Shown: positions 8,832-18,637 of the stretch, in pieces
Numbering within the stretch: position 1 is the stretch's first letter
How the letters are laid out: each line of letters starts with the position of its first letter
Assembly: GCF_011074795.1 (NCBI RefSeq)
Contig: NZ_JAAMPF010000012.1
Coordinates: 1-64,000 of the forward strand
Direction of reading: 5' to 3'
DNA: 64,000 bases
From: Marinobacter salicampi
GTDB taxonomy: Bacteria; Pseudomonadota; Gammaproteobacteria; Pseudomonadales; Oleiphilaceae
Notes under the pieces: model-generated
The model's database searches: none
Told to the model about the DNA's origin: nothing
Seen by the model: the letters and a program-made list of their open reading frames with translations, nothing else
Program-made: the position numbers and the translations under genes

Positions 8832-10772
8832 TTAGAGGGGAAGGCGCCGGATCTTGCTGTTCTCAAGTGCAGCTTGCGGGCCTACCTGATGGCCATTGCA
8901 CCAGACCAGATCCACCACATCGCTGTTCGGCGCATAACCGGTAGGCGCCTCCCGCAGAAGCTGAACCACACGGTAGCAATCGAAGTTCTGGCTGGCCTGG
9001 GTGAGTTGGTCCAGCAGCGCGTCGACTTCGGCCCAGGGCATGGAGGCTTCCCGGGCCATCATGATGCGGGGGTGAACGGTGCCCTGGGGGTCATCGCCAA
9101 TCAGTAGCTCCTCAAATAACTTTTCACCCGGCCTGAGGCCGGAAAAAACTACTTCGATGTCGCCATCGGGGTACTCATCGGTTTTTTCCGTCATACCCAT
9201 CAGGTGGATCATTTTGCGTGCCAGGTCCGCGATCTTGACCGGCTCGCCCATATCCAGCACAAATACCTCGCCACCCTGCCCCATGCTGCCGGCCTGCAGA
9301 ACCAGCTGGCTGGCCTCCGGAATCGTCATGAAATAGCGAATGATGTCCGGATGAGTGACCGTGACCGGTCCGCCGTCGCGGATCTGCTCCCGGAACAGGG
9401 GCACCACCGAGCCGGAGGAACCCAGCACATTACCAAACCGCACCATGCAGAACTTGGTTTTCAGCTGCCGCTGAGCCAGGGCCTGCAGGATCAGCTCCGC
9501 CAGGCGCTTACTGGCCCCCATCACATTGGTGGGCCGAACGGCTTTATCGGTAGAGATCAGCACAAAGCGCTCGACCCCGGCCGCCACCGCTGCCTCTGCC
9601 GCATGCCAGGTTCCAAATACGTTGTTCTGCACGCCCTCAATAACGTTGTGCTCCACCAGCGGCACGTGTTTGTAGGCGGCTGCATGATAAACGGTCTGTA
9701 TGCCGAAGGAGCGCATGACGGTTTCACACCGGCGCCTGTGCTTGACGCTACCCATCAGAGGGTGAATCTCAACCTCAAGATTCTCCACCGAATTGATACG
9801 GGCCAGCTCCCGCTCGATGGCATAAAGGGAGAACTCGGATTGCTCAAACAAAATAAGGGACCGAGGCCGGTGACGAATAATCTGCCGGCACAGCTCGGAG
9901 CCAATGGACCCCCCGGCACCAGTCACCATCACCGCCTTGCCATACAACGACGTGGCCACCATGGCGCTGTCTGGCCGAACTGGATCGCGGCCCAGCAGGT
10001 CTTCGATTTCCAGATCCCGGATATCGTTAATGCGAGCCTGTCCGGAGACCAGCTCCGACATGCTCGGTACCGTTTGAACGGGAATGGCCAAAGGCTCGAG
10101 CTCTTTTAACAGGGCTTTTCGATCGACGCTGCTGTCCGGCTCCAGTGCCAAGAGAATACGCCGGGCGTGATGTTTTTTCAGCGAGCGCTCGATGTGATCA
10201 AAACTATAGACGGGTACGCCATTGATTAACGAGCGATGGCTCGACCTGTCGAAAGACACAAACATAACCGGCTGGCATTCGGTACCCTGCTCCAGCGCTG
10301 TCGCCAGCTGACGACCGGTTTCACCGGCCCCGATGATTGCGACCGGCTCCTTGGATCGTCGCCTGGGGCGGCTTACGAGCATGCGGACACCCATGCGAGT
10401 GCCACCTACGAACAGAAAGGCCAAGGCTCCGTAAATAATAGGAACGGAGCGCGGGACAAAGACCTGCAGCAGGTAACCCAAAACAATCAGGATAGCGCTT
10501 GACGCCGCCACACCGTAAATAATGGTCAGAAAAGCCCGGTCGCTGAGGTAACGCACAACGGCGCGGTAAAGGCCAAGACGTACAAAAATCGCCAGCGTGA
10601 ATACAACCGTAAGCGCTGAGACAAGCAACTGGCCGTAGCTCGGCATCCAGAAATGCTGCTCAAGCCTGAGTGCAAAGGCTCCCCAGAGCGCCAGGAACAA
10701 GAAGAACGCATCTGATGCGAGCGACACCAGGCGCTTGTAGAGTCTTGGGAGTGCGAGAAACCTTCTAAACAT
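8832..10772 (-). CDS. wbpM: Membrane-bound nucleotide-sugar 4,6-dehydratase (WbpM/CapD/FlaA1 family)
   Basis: 646 residues from the ATG at 10772, chosen for the AGAAGG at a suitable distance and for homology starting at MFRRFLALP; a start 19 codons earlier exists. Hydrophobic segments in the first ~130 residues anchor it in the inner membrane. A Rossmann-like region (AIIGAGETGRQLA) is followed by the catalytic SDR domain with VTGAGGSIGSELCRQI and, in place of the usual YxxxK, MGASK, as known for the WbpM type. It is expected to convert UDP-GlcNAc to the 4-keto-6-deoxy intermediate, the first step to QuiNAc, FucNAc or bacillosamine-type sugars. Next to the initiating transferase and epimerase, it likely supplies the first sugar of the repeat unit. 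Confidence 0.92.
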   Translation of the reverse strand: MFRRFLALPRLYKRLVSLASDAFFLFLALWGAFALRLEQHFWMPSYGQLLVSALTVVFTLAIFVRLGLYRAVVRYLSDRAFLTIIYGVAASSAILIVLGYLLQVFVPRSVPIIYGALAFLFVGGTRMGVRMLVSRPRRRSKEPVAIIGAGETGRQLATALEQGTECQPVMFVSFDRSSHRSLINGVPVYSFDHIERSLKKHHARRILLALEPDSSVDRKALLKELEPLAIPVQTVPSMSELVSGQARINDIRDLEIEDLLGRDPVRPDSAMVATSLYGKAVMVTGAGGSIGSELCRQIIRHRPRSLILFEQSEFSLYAIERELARINSVENLEVEIHPLMGSVKHRRRCETVMRSFGIQTVYHAAAYKHVPLVEHNVIEGVQNNVFGTWHAAEAAVAAGVERFVLISTDKAVRPTNVMGASKRLAELILQALAQRQLKTKFCMVRFGNVLGSSGSVVPLFREQIRDGGPVTVTHPDIIRYFMTIPEASQLVLQAGSMGQGGEVFVLDMGEPVKIADLARKMIHLMGMTEKTDEYPDGDIEVVFSGLRPGEKLFEELLIGDDPQGTVHPRIMMAREASMPWAEVDALLDQLTQASQNFDCYRVVQLLREAPTGYAPNSDVVDLVWCNGHQVGPQAALENSKIRRLPL

Positions 10773-10960
10773 TAGACCTTCTAAACAGTGCGCTGCAAAT
10801 TTTAAATAGTCGAGAAACTTGTAATACATCAGACTAATCTAAAACCGCCAGAGGAACACATTAGGTTTCGTTTACTTTTCGACCAACCGGCTACCTTACC
10901 GTTCGCTCATTGCTCTACCTAAAACCTAGGCGCAAACTCGAACTTAAAAGTGTCCCTACT

Positions 10961-11512
10961 TCAAAGTTTTATTCGGTCGCCTCTACCCTTCCCGGCCACC
11001 GTCAGGAAAATATATCGAAAATAATTCTTAAGATTAAGTTCGACTAGCATTCTGGCGTCGGTTTCGGCCAGCAAGAGCGGCGTAGACATGTCGATGTCTT
11101 TGATCTGAGCGAGACCGGTGATGCCTGGCCGCGCTTCGAGAACACCACGGGCCTCCCGCTCGGCGATTAACTCCTCCTGGCTGAACAGGCAGGGCCGGGG
11201 GCCTACCAGGCTCATCTCACCTTTTAACACATTCCATAGCTGAGGCAGTTCATCTAATTTAGTGCGGCGGAGAAAGCGGCCAAAAGGCGTTATGGCATTT
11301 GCGCTGGCGAAGTGACTGGCAACGGAGGCCGTGTCTTTTTTCATGGTGCGGAACTTCACCAAAGTGAATGCCTTTTTATTGCGGCCCACACGTTCTTGGC
11401 AGAATATGGGGGAACCTGTGTCAAAAAAACCTGCCACTGTCAGCAGAATTAGCACCGGAAAGCCCATGACCAATCCGAAAAGAGAAAAAAAAATATCAAG
11501 TAATCGCTTCAC
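10961..11512 (-). CDS. Initiating phosphoglycosyl transferase, PglC type
   Basis: 183 residues, the size of the minimal monotopic (PglC-like) bacterial sugar transferases. One N-terminal hydrophobic segment (about 5-30), then the family blocks QERVGRNKKAFTLVKFRTM, LRRTKLDELPQLWNVL (with the catalytic Asp-Glu pair) and GEMSLVGPRPC. It transfers a sugar-1-phosphate from a UDP-sugar to undecaprenyl phosphate at the inner face of the membrane, starting repeat-unit assembly. Its start overlaps the stop of the upstream epimerase gene by four bases (11509-11512), so the two are probably translationally coupled and may make and use the same sugar. Confidence 0.92.
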   Translation of the reverse strand: MKRLLDIFFSLFGLVMGFPVLILLTVAGFFDTGSPIFCQERVGRNKKAFTLVKFRTMKKDTASVASHFASANAITPFGRFLRRTKLDELPQLWNVLKGEMSLVGPRPCLFSQEELIAEREARGVLEARPGITGLAQIKDIDMSTPLLLAETDARMLVELNLKNYFRYIFLTVAGKGRGDRIKL

Positions 11513-12450
11513 AACTTTTTCTCCGAAGGGAAACAGCGAGTGAGACCCTCTTCTACCGAGAGAGGTGGCTGCCAGCCCAACAACTTCTGGGCTTTGGAAA
11601 TATCTACCTGCAAAGAGCCCACCAAGCGTTGCGCTACCGCCTTTTTACCAATCATAGAAGCGCCGAACAGCAGCAAGCTTTCAGGCACCGGTATCAACCG
11701 GGAAGGTCTACCCATAGCCCTGGCAACCCCACGCAACAGTTCAGTAGTTGAAAGATCCTGGCCATCCCCTACCAAAAACACCTGGTTAGCGGCGGCGGGA
11801 TGATCAATACAGGTAGTTATCAGGTCAACAAGATTATCAAGCGCAACCAACGAACGTTTATTGTGAACAGCGCCTAGGGGCAATGGGAAACCTTTCTCAA
11901 CCCAACGAATCAATGCACCGAAATTTCCTGGCGCTCCGGGCCCGTATACAAGGGGTGGGCGTATAATAACAATTTTAATGCCTGTATCTTTTTGAACTTT
12001 CCATAAACCCTGCTCAGCCTCCCATTTAGATTGCGCATAAAGTTCAGCTGGCCGGGGTTGATCGCTCTCAGTAAATGGGCGGGCATTTATGTTGCCGTTT
12101 ACCCCAATCGTACTAATAAAAATAAACCGCTGCGCACCTGCCTCAGCAGCTTGGCGTGCAAGATTTACCATACCGTCGACGTTAACCTTGCGGTATTCAC
12201 TAAGGGCCTCAGCAACCTCATTCTTCGTGACGTGCGCTCGGGCTGCCGCATGAATAATTATCTGTTGCTTCATCAAGGCCGCAGACCAATCCGTATTCGC
12301 ATCCAGGTTCCTAACGACCACCTCTCGGCCACTTACATCAATCGCAGGACGCCTTACAGCACAAGTCAAATCTATATCAGGCTCAACCTCAAGGGATTTC
12401 GCTAAACGACTACCAACAAATCCGGTTGCGCCAGTCAAAAGTACTTTCAC
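11509..12450 (-). CDS. NAD-dependent sugar epimerase/reductase (extended SDR)
   Basis: 313 residues. N-terminal Rossmann motif TGATGFVGSRLA, then the SDR catalytic residues: Ser in FISTIGVNG and Tyr-Lys in YAQSKWEAEQG. The closest remembered relatives are WbpV/WbuV-type enzymes that act on the 4-keto product of WbpM-like dehydratases, for example in UDP-QuiNAc or UDP-FucNAc formation. The exact product cannot be read from sequence. It overlaps the initiating transferase by four bases, fitting a role in providing the first sugar. Confidence 0.85.
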   Translation of the reverse strand: MKVLLTGATGFVGSRLAKSLEVEPDIDLTCAVRRPAIDVSGREVVVRNLDANTDWSAALMKQQIIIHAAARAHVTKNEVAEALSEYRKVNVDGMVNLARQAAEAGAQRFIFISTIGVNGNINARPFTESDQPRPAELYAQSKWEAEQGLWKVQKDTGIKIVIIRPPLVYGPGAPGNFGALIRWVEKGFPLPLGAVHNKRSLVALDNLVDLITTCIDHPAAANQVFLVGDGQDLSTTELLRGVARAMGRPSRLIPVPESLLLFGASMIGKKAVAQRLVGSLQVDISKAQKLLGWQPPLSVEEGLTRCFPSEKKL

Positions 12451-12498
12451 AGGGACTCCAAATTAAGACGCTCTGCAGATAACCCTTCCCGAAACAAT

Positions 12499-13722
12499 TC
12501 AGGCGAATAATATCTTTGAAAGCTTTTCTGCGAGCTGTCTATACTCATACTGGTCAAGAGCTAACTTACGCCCATTTGCGCCCATCACTGCCCGCTCCTC
12601 AGGAGTCGAACGGTAGAGCTTAAGTACAGCATCGGCAAGTTGTTTGTCGTCCTCAGCAGCTATCTGTAAACCTGCGTTGGCTTCGCCAACCGGATCACAG
12701 GCACCTGAAAACGCATGAATAATTGGTTTTCCTGAATATAAGTATTCAGGTAATTTATTCGCTCCGATACCAAATCGGTAGAGTGGGTCGTTCAACCACC
12801 CTATATAGCACGCGTTGAACCGCGACAACATGGATGGTACTTCCACCTTCGGAATGGAATCAACGAAATACACATTTCCTAACCGCTTTCCGTCAACCAA
12901 CTCTTGTAGTTCCGGCTTCTCTTTTCCATTTCCAACCAAAATAAAGGCGATATCTGGATGATCTCTCAATCGGTCTGCTGCATTAATTAAGGTGTTGAGG
13001 GCGTTTGCAAACCCGAGCGTACCGGTATACCCGATTAAAAATTTATTTTGGGGTAATTGGCCATCCGCTCTATCGTTAAGGGGAATATTCATGCGAACCT
13101 CATCCATCGAAAAACCGTTAGGCACCCAAGAAAATTTCTCCCGCTTCATACCCCTGCTGACCATGTGCTCTACCGAGTTCTTTAGGTTGGATATCACCCA
13201 ATCCGAGTCCTGATAGGCTTTGTCCTCAACTCGCTGTAAAAAACGAACAAATGGATGCTTGGCCGAATATCCACCGATCTCAATCAATGTCATAGGCCAA
13301 ATATCCCGAACATCAAAAACCAACCTTGCCCCAAACTTACGAGCCAGGCTTTTCGCTCCAAAAAAAGAAAGAAGGGACGGAGAAGAACAAACAACGGCGT
13401 CGGGGGACTCGGGAATTACCTTTGCTAACTTCCGAATGCGCCACGAAAAAAGGAACCACCCAATGGCCCTTCCCTTGCTATGTGCCTGATCGTAGTGAGG
13501 CATGCTTGTCCAGACGACCGTAAACCGATCCGCCTCTTTTTCTAACTTGAATTCTGAAATAAGTTCCGGTTTGGAACGAAGAAGATGGTGTCCGGCAGAA
13601 ACAATCAAATAAACATTGTAGCCAAGCTTAGCTAGCTCTCTTCCCAAATAATAATGTCGACCGGCAAATCCATACTCAGGCGTGGAAGCATACTGATTCA
13701 CAATCCATACTGTCTTCCTCAT
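12499..13722 (-). CDS. Glycosyltransferase family 4 (WbuB-like)
   Basis: 407 residues with the GT-B fold of GT4 enzymes. The N-terminal domain starts VWIVNQYASTPEYGFAGRHYYLG, typical of WbuB-type transferases. The C-terminal domain has IGYTGTLGFANAL, FILVGNGKEKPEL and the E-x7-E-type region GANKLPEYLYSGKPI. A cytoplasmic or peripheral enzyme that adds a sugar to the growing lipid-linked repeat unit; donor unknown. Its start overlaps the stop of the upstream epimerase-like gene by four bases. Confidence 0.88.
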   Translation of the reverse strand: MRKTVWIVNQYASTPEYGFAGRHYYLGRELAKLGYNVYLIVSAGHHLLRSKPELISEFKLEKEADRFTVVWTSMPHYDQAHSKGRAIGWFLFSWRIRKLAKVIPESPDAVVCSSPSLLSFFGAKSLARKFGARLVFDVRDIWPMTLIEIGGYSAKHPFVRFLQRVEDKAYQDSDWVISNLKNSVEHMVSRGMKREKFSWVPNGFSMDEVRMNIPLNDRADGQLPQNKFLIGYTGTLGFANALNTLINAADRLRDHPDIAFILVGNGKEKPELQELVDGKRLGNVYFVDSIPKVEVPSMLSRFNACYIGWLNDPLYRFGIGANKLPEYLYSGKPIIHAFSGACDPVGEANAGLQIAAEDDKQLADAVLKLYRSTPEERAVMGANGRKLALDQYEYRQLAEKLSKILFA

Positions 13723-14783
13723 GAGTTCGCCTTTTCTATTTCTTTAACAATTCTCTGAGCGGCTTGCCCGCCCCCGTACAGCTGGTCTCTATCCTTAACA
13801 GAACCACCAGCGTTTCGGGCAGCGGCCTTTTCAATCTTTTGTCGATCTGCTCTCACCAGTTCGTTGGCGCTTACTTCGATTAGCTCAACCCATTCGGTCT
13901 CGCAATGCATCGTGACGCATGCTTTGTCGAATAAGAACGCTTCTTTCTGTAACCCTTCACTGTCAGTTAGTGCAAGTTGACATCGGTCAATCAACCACAC
14001 CATTTCAAAAAACCCTAAGAGCTCAATCAGATGGACATCTAGCTCCAGGCCTTGTTGGGCAATAAGCCTCATGGTGGGAAAGTGAAAAGGTAACACTACT
14101 AATATTTGGTTTAGATGGATCTCGTTCAGAGCATGGATAATGTTAGCTAGACGCTTAGGATTAAAGGCGTTTTTGGCTTGATGTAGAGTTGCCAACAAAA
14201 AGTCTTTAGTTAGCTGATTATACGCAGGAGCAAACGCATTTCTTGTAAATAGTAGAGCTGCACCCTGCATCACATCACCCGCCTGCAATACTCTTATCGG
14301 TTTAGCCCGAAAACATTCAATCTCAAGATTTTTGACTGCCGTTGTGGTTGGAACCAGCAGAGCGCTGATCTGATCGGTGAGGATAAGGTTAACTTCTTCA
14401 TCCATCTGCTTGTTGTAGCTACGCAAACTGGCTTCCACGTGGGCAACTGGGACATGCAGTTTGGACGAAGCCAGTGCGTCGGCTAAGATTGAGTTGGTAT
14501 CTCCATATACACGGTCGGGCGTGTGTTCCAACAGAGCTTGTGCGACCTCAGTCAAGATCCGACCGGTCACCTCATCATGACTGCCACCATGGATATTCAG
14601 TTGAATATCTGGTTTGGGAATACCGAGCTGGTTAAAAACAAATTTTGACATGTTAACGTCGAAGTGATTCCCAGCGTGTAGCAGGATCTCTTCAATACCT
14701 TCAGTTAATTGTATGGCGCGGGTAACGACCCTGGCTTTAATGAACTGTGGACCTGCGCCGATGGTAGTGAGGCTTCCATGCAT
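13719..14783 (-). CDS. Degenerate UDP-GlcNAc/GlcNAc3NAcA 2-epimerase (WecB/WbpI family)
   Basis: 354 residues that align with WbpI/WecB over the whole length, yet many family-invariant positions differ. GARPQ is GAGPQ (G11); EAGLRS is EASLRS (S119); the Arg of PEExNR is Leu (L133); HRAEN is HQAKN (Q202, K204); HPRT is HFPT; DSGG is DSEG (E276); the Arg before ETEW is His (H293). PDRVYGDTNS appears two residues short compared with the usual spacing. H201, D95, E117 and the Glu pair 129-130 remain. The frame is open and coupled to its neighbours. WbpI would convert UDP-GlcNAc3NAcA to the ManNAc3NAcA form. Here the enzyme may be inactive, altered, or a gene in decay. Confidence 0.82.
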   Translation of the reverse strand: MHGSLTTIGAGPQFIKARVVTRAIQLTEGIEEILLHAGNHFDVNMSKFVFNQLGIPKPDIQLNIHGGSHDEVTGRILTEVAQALLEHTPDRVYGDTNSILADALASSKLHVPVAHVEASLRSYNKQMDEEVNLILTDQISALLVPTTTAVKNLEIECFRAKPIRVLQAGDVMQGAALLFTRNAFAPAYNQLTKDFLLATLHQAKNAFNPKRLANIIHALNEIHLNQILVVLPFHFPTMRLIAQQGLELDVHLIELLGFFEMVWLIDRCQLALTDSEGLQKEAFLFDKACVTMHCETEWVELIEVSANELVRADRQKIEKAAARNAGGSVKDRDQLYGGGQAAQRIVKEIEKANS

Positions 14784-14792
14784 ACAGGATCT

Positions 14793-15914
14793 TTATCTCG
14801 CCAATGAACTATAGAAATGCAGCAATTTCTGCTCTTCGTTATCCCAGTTGTACTTCTGAAACACAGCCTTCTGGCCATTGCGTCCCATCTGAGCGGCTTC
14901 CTCGGGGTGGGTGACAAGGTAATCAATGGCATTCGCAATAGCTTGAGGATCAAGTGGATCTACGCAAATACCGCATTGGCTGCCTTCGATGATTTGTTTC
15001 CAGAGGGGAAAGTCGGAAGCGATAACTGGTATACCCGCAGCCATGTACTCGAACATTTTAACCGGCAACGCGTCCAGATAATTTATGATTGGGCGGAGAG
15101 TTACGAGCCCAGCTACCGAATCATTAAGAGCTTTTTTTATCTCTTCCCGATCCAGCCAGCCGCGGAAATCCACATTTTGCCATCCGGCCTCAGCCCGTAC
15201 TTTTGCCTCGAATTCAGGTTGGCCAAATTTTCCGCCCAAGGTAAACCTTACTCCCGTTCGAGTCAGGCTTAGTGCCTTAACCATTTCCTGGATGCCTCGT
15301 ACCTTGTCGAGGCCCCCAATATAAACAACCTGAAGTTTTTCTTTCGGCCAGCTCACCCCGCAGGAAGATAGCTCCCCTCGTATCGGATAGTTGTTGATAT
15401 CCACAGAACGCACGCCCATGGCGCAGAACTTATCGCGAATATGTGGTGTTGCAGCAACCACGGCGTCCAACTTAGGACAGACCCAACGTTCATACTTTGC
15501 AAAAATATAAGAAAGGAGCCACTTGGACGGTTTATTCAAATACGGCTTACCCAACAATTGCTTGGGCACATCTTCATGGGAATCGAAAATTACATTTTTC
15601 CCGCTCCTTTTCAGTTTCAGGCCAATAGGAAGTAGCTCGGGATCGTGTAGATGGTATAGATCAGCATCCAGCTCCTTTGCCTTTCGAAAAACGCGACTTG
15701 GAGCATTTTTGATGCGATCCAAACGCCCCCTAGAGCCCCCAACATCATGAATGACCACACCTTTTTTCTCCTCACCGCCCCTACCATCGGCGACTACTAA
15801 AGAAACCTTGTAGCCGTGGTTGGCGAGAGATGTGCACTCTTTAAGAAAAATACGAGTGTCAGTGCGAGGGTGGACAGAGGTTAGGTGAGCAACGTGTAGG
15901 TTAGAGAGCACCAT
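14793..15914 (-). CDS. Glycosyltransferase family 4
   Basis: 373 residues from the ATG at 15914 ([22 protein letters not shown]). A longer frame upstream lies wholly inside the preceding gene and shows no homology. GT-B fold: the N-terminal half has [13 protein letters not shown], and the C-terminal half has [13 protein letters not shown] and [15 protein letters not shown] with the GT4 Glu residues. It overlaps the upstream glycosyltransferase by 14 bases. Adds one sugar to the lipid-linked oligosaccharide; donor and linkage unknown. Confidence 0.87.
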   Translation of the reverse strand: MVLSNLHVAHLTSVHPRTDTRIFLKECTSLANHGYKVSLVVADGRGGEEKKGVVIHDVGGSRGRLDRIKNAPSRVFRKAKELDADLYHLHDPELLPIGLKLKRSGKNVIFDSHEDVPKQLLGKPYLNKPSKWLLSYIFAKYERWVCPKLDAVVAATPHIRDKFCAMGVRSVDINNYPIRGELSSCGVSWPKEKLQVVYIGGLDKVRGIQEMVKALSLTRTGVRFTLGGKFGQPEFEAKVRAEAGWQNVDFRGWLDREEIKKALNDSVAGLVTLRPIINYLDALPVKMFEYMAAGIPVIASDFPLWKQIIEGSQCGICVDPLDPQAIANAIDYLVTHPEEAAQMGRNGQKAVFQKYNWDNEEQKLLHFYSSLAR

Positions 15915-17022
15915 AGATCTTTCCCAAAGTTTTCTCTTGTTCTTCCCAGCAATATTTCTTCCGAGCGTCAAACACATTTTTTTGGATGGCCTTATAGTCC
16001 TGGGCCAAAGAGCGAATAACTGCTTTACGGAAACCTTCCACCGTATTATCTTCAGCAACAATGCCAACGCCTTCAGTCTCAACCAACTTCTTCATCTCAT
16101 AGAGATTGGAGGTCAGTACTGGTAGACCCGCCATTAAATATTCAAAAACCTTATTAGGAAGGCAATATCGATAGCTCAAGCACGAATCTTCAATGAACGA
16201 AACGCCATAATCTGCTGAGCTAGTGTAGTTCAATAGCACGTCTGGCATTACTGCCGAATGAAAAAATATTGTCTCACTATCTTGCGATTTATGCTGAATC
16301 AATTGTTCTAGTGGACCATAGCCCATACAGACCAGCACATTTTGATCCGTTTCTAGGGCTGTAAAAGCTTCCAATAACAATTCAACGCCACGGCCCTTGC
16401 TCAGCCCGCCTTGATATAGAAAAATGGTCTGATCAGCACGAATACCCAAGTTTTTTCGGAACAAATCATTCTTTGGCTGCTCCTTATGCGAGGGACAGTT
16501 CAATACCAAATGGGGCTGAGGAATCTTGTACAGTCGGGCATACTCGTTAGCGATGGAGTCGCTGACCGTGATTATGCTATCAACGAAGGGAATGAGGCAG
16601 CGCTCGAGCAATTTCCTACCATTTTTCTCAACGCCTTTAAGCCCAGTAATTTCAGTCTCATATTCGTGGCAATCATACACAACTCTTGTTTTTTTACTAA
16701 ACAACTTTATTAGCAGACCAATCGGCAACGCGTTCAAATCATTACAGTGAACGTAATTAACGCCCCTAAACCGCCAAAAAACTTTACACGCAAACTCAAA
16801 ATACTTGACTATCTGAATCGGCTTAAATTTTGGCCAAGAGCGTGTAGCCAACGGAATCCGATAAACACAAACGCCAGCTACAGATTCTTTTGTTTCTAGC
16901 CCAGGCCTGTGCAAAGCAACCACTATCGGATGGTAACCAAAGGAAGCTAATGATTTTGATATTTTCCAAACACGACTATCGTTCGTAAAATCGTTAAGTA
17001 CGATATTTGCTACTTTCGTCAT
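15901..17022 (-). CDS. Glycosyltransferase family 4
   Basis: 373 residues. N-terminal GT-B domain with [19 protein letters not shown] and [12 protein letters not shown]-terminal domain with [20 protein letters not shown] and [17 protein letters not shown], the GT4 donor-binding region. It resembles the neighbouring gene at 14793 in organisation and size, so the two may be old duplicates. Lower GC content than the flanking housekeeping genes. Likely builds the repeat unit at the cytoplasmic face of the membrane. Confidence 0.87.
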   Translation of the reverse strand: MTKVANIVLNDFTNDSRVWKISKSLASFGYHPIVVALHRPGLETKESVAGVCVYRIPLATRSWPKFKPIQIVKYFEFACKVFWRFRGVNYVHCNDLNALPIGLLIKLFSKKTRVVYDCHEYETEITGLKGVEKNGRKLLERCLIPFVDSIITVSDSIANEYARLYKIPQPHLVLNCPSHKEQPKNDLFRKNLGIRADQTIFLYQGGLSKGRGVELLLEAFTALETDQNVLVCMGYGPLEQLIQHKSQDSETIFFHSAVMPDVLLNYTSSADYGVSFIEDSCLSYRYCLPNKVFEYLMAGLPVLTSNLYEMKKLVETEGVGIVAEDNTVEGFRKAVIRSLAQDYKAIQKNVFDARKKYCWEEQEKTLGKIYGAL

Positions 17023-17120
17023 TTAGTTTATAACCTAAAGGTCTAGCTGAAAATCGAATATTTTAAAAAAAACCGAGATACGCCTATATAATCTCTAACG
17101 CTGTGCAGAAAATTATTTGC

Positions 17121-18461
17121 TCAGAACTTTTTTAGAGAACGTCCTCTTGGTTTTCTTAGCAAAATATAGCCACGGAGTGAAAACACTAAAATAACAATAA
17201 AGCTCAACATAATAATGTAAACGCTATAAAGATAACCACTAAACCCAGTTACAGACAAATCTTTGAATGTAAGGATCAACCATACTATAAAACCAGTAGA
17301 AAGAGCGTTTATTTCAAATTTAGACACAAGATAACTAATGACAGCAATTATACAGCCCATAGTAAAAGCAACAACTGGAATGCCAATAGGGCCAAAATTT
17401 GCGTAAGCCTCACCCCAGAACACAGTTGGCGCTGAACCCACCACTCCTGATTTGGCTAGTGCAGGAAATAGCCAGTTCATCACTTCAACAGTATACCTGT
17501 ATGTCTCGTATGGCATTATACCACCAGGGTTAGGAAATGTGCGCCCTAGCAGATAGTCTTGATGGGCTGGAAAGAATTCCAAATAAAAATAAGCCGGCGA
17601 TATGCTCCCAGAGAATGCACGAGAGAACACTGACCAAAGCGCGGATTTGGCGTTATCTGAATCCATGAAAACTATATAAGCCAGCATCAAGATACCTATA
17701 ACTCCAACTGCAAACAATGCCATTTTCTTAAAAGGAACGAACCCATTATTTTTAACAAGATAATATGTCATAAAAAGACCAATTAATAACCATGCAAATG
17801 GAGCTTTCTCAGTTGCTATAATCGCAACAATAGTCGAATAGGTAAAAGTCGCAATAAATGCTATAAAAGAATAAAATCTCTTTCTATGTAACCAAAGCGC
17901 AAAAGTAGTAAAAGTTAGCAAATTACCTAAATCATGCATGACCAATTTGTACCAGTGATACTTTCCGGAGAAAGAGCTACCCATGTCACTACGAGCTTGC
18001 CTAGCAGCATCTGCGCCCTCTGATAAAGAAATCAAAATCGCAATTTGGTCTAATTGGCTCAAATATTTGATTAATACCAGTACGCTAAAAGCAAAAAAAC
18101 CGATAAGAACTTGCTTCTGAAGGAGGTTCAGTGGACGTGTATATTTTGTGTCATAAATTACAGGTTGAAGTCGGGTGACCTTGCGAATAAAAACCGCCCC
18201 CACCAGAAAGAATATAATATTAACGCTGGAATAGAAAAGTACTGTTAGGACAAGAATCTGATCTTCTATACCTATGTTGTAGCGGTAGTCATCTAGAAAA
18301 TAGAAAAGTGGCAGTGTGCCAATTATAGAAAACATAAATAAAGCTACTGCTGTCACATTTACTAAGCTCACCTGATTAATGCGGTCGCCAGCGATCCTCA
18401 GTAGTAAGACTGCAAAGGGCGGTACTAGTAGAAACAAAGACCAAAATAGAAAATCTAACAA
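17121..18461 (-). CDS. wzy: Polysaccharide repeat-unit polymerase, Wzy-like membrane protein
   Basis: 446 residues, mostly hydrophobic, with about ten or more predicted membrane segments and a larger periplasmic loop in the second half (about 280-340, including EFFPAHQDYLLGRTFPNPGG). Such proteins are poorly conserved in sequence. The Wzy call rests on topology, on the loop with GRTFPNPGG and WGEAYANFGPIG blocks seen in oligosaccharide repeat-unit polymerases, and on its place next to the flippase. It is AT-rich. It would join repeat units on the periplasmic side under Wzz control. Confidence 0.8.
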   Translation of the reverse strand: MLDFLFWSLFLLVPPFAVLLLRIAGDRINQVSLVNVTAVALFMFSIIGTLPLFYFLDDYRYNIGIEDQILVLTVLFYSSVNIIFFLVGAVFIRKVTRLQPVIYDTKYTRPLNLLQKQVLIGFFAFSVLVLIKYLSQLDQIAILISLSEGADAARQARSDMGSSFSGKYHWYKLVMHDLGNLLTFTTFALWLHRKRFYSFIAFIATFTYSTIVAIIATEKAPFAWLLIGLFMTYYLVKNNGFVPFKKMALFAVGVIGILMLAYIVFMDSDNAKSALWSVFSRAFSGSISPAYFYLEFFPAHQDYLLGRTFPNPGGIMPYETYRYTVEVMNWLFPALAKSGVVGSAPTVFWGEAYANFGPIGIPVVAFTMGCIIAVISYLVSKFEINALSTGFIVWLILTFKDLSVTGFSGYLYSVYIIMLSFIVILVFSLRGYILLRKPRGRSLKKF

Positions 18462-18637
18462 TGTAAGACCCTTTTTGAGGCTCCTCCAGCACCGCTTCCA
18501 ATAGTAGGCGTGAAGTAAAGTAATACTAAAAAAATTTACGTTTATTTCAGATTTTTTTACTTATTATTTCCGCGACTCTGTTCCTTAGCTGCCTTCAAAA
18601 GAACGCCTACGGTGGTTTTTAATACACACAATTAGGT

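Noticed and set aside
9204..10109. 301-codon plus-strand frame within the wbpM-like gene
   Set aside because: Fully overlaps a gene with catalytic motifs on the other strand; no recognisable domain or ribosome binding site.
11629..11640. Third full ops element in the epimerase gene
   Set aside because: Only the first 10 bases match (GGCGGTAGCG then CA); reported as a partial match only.
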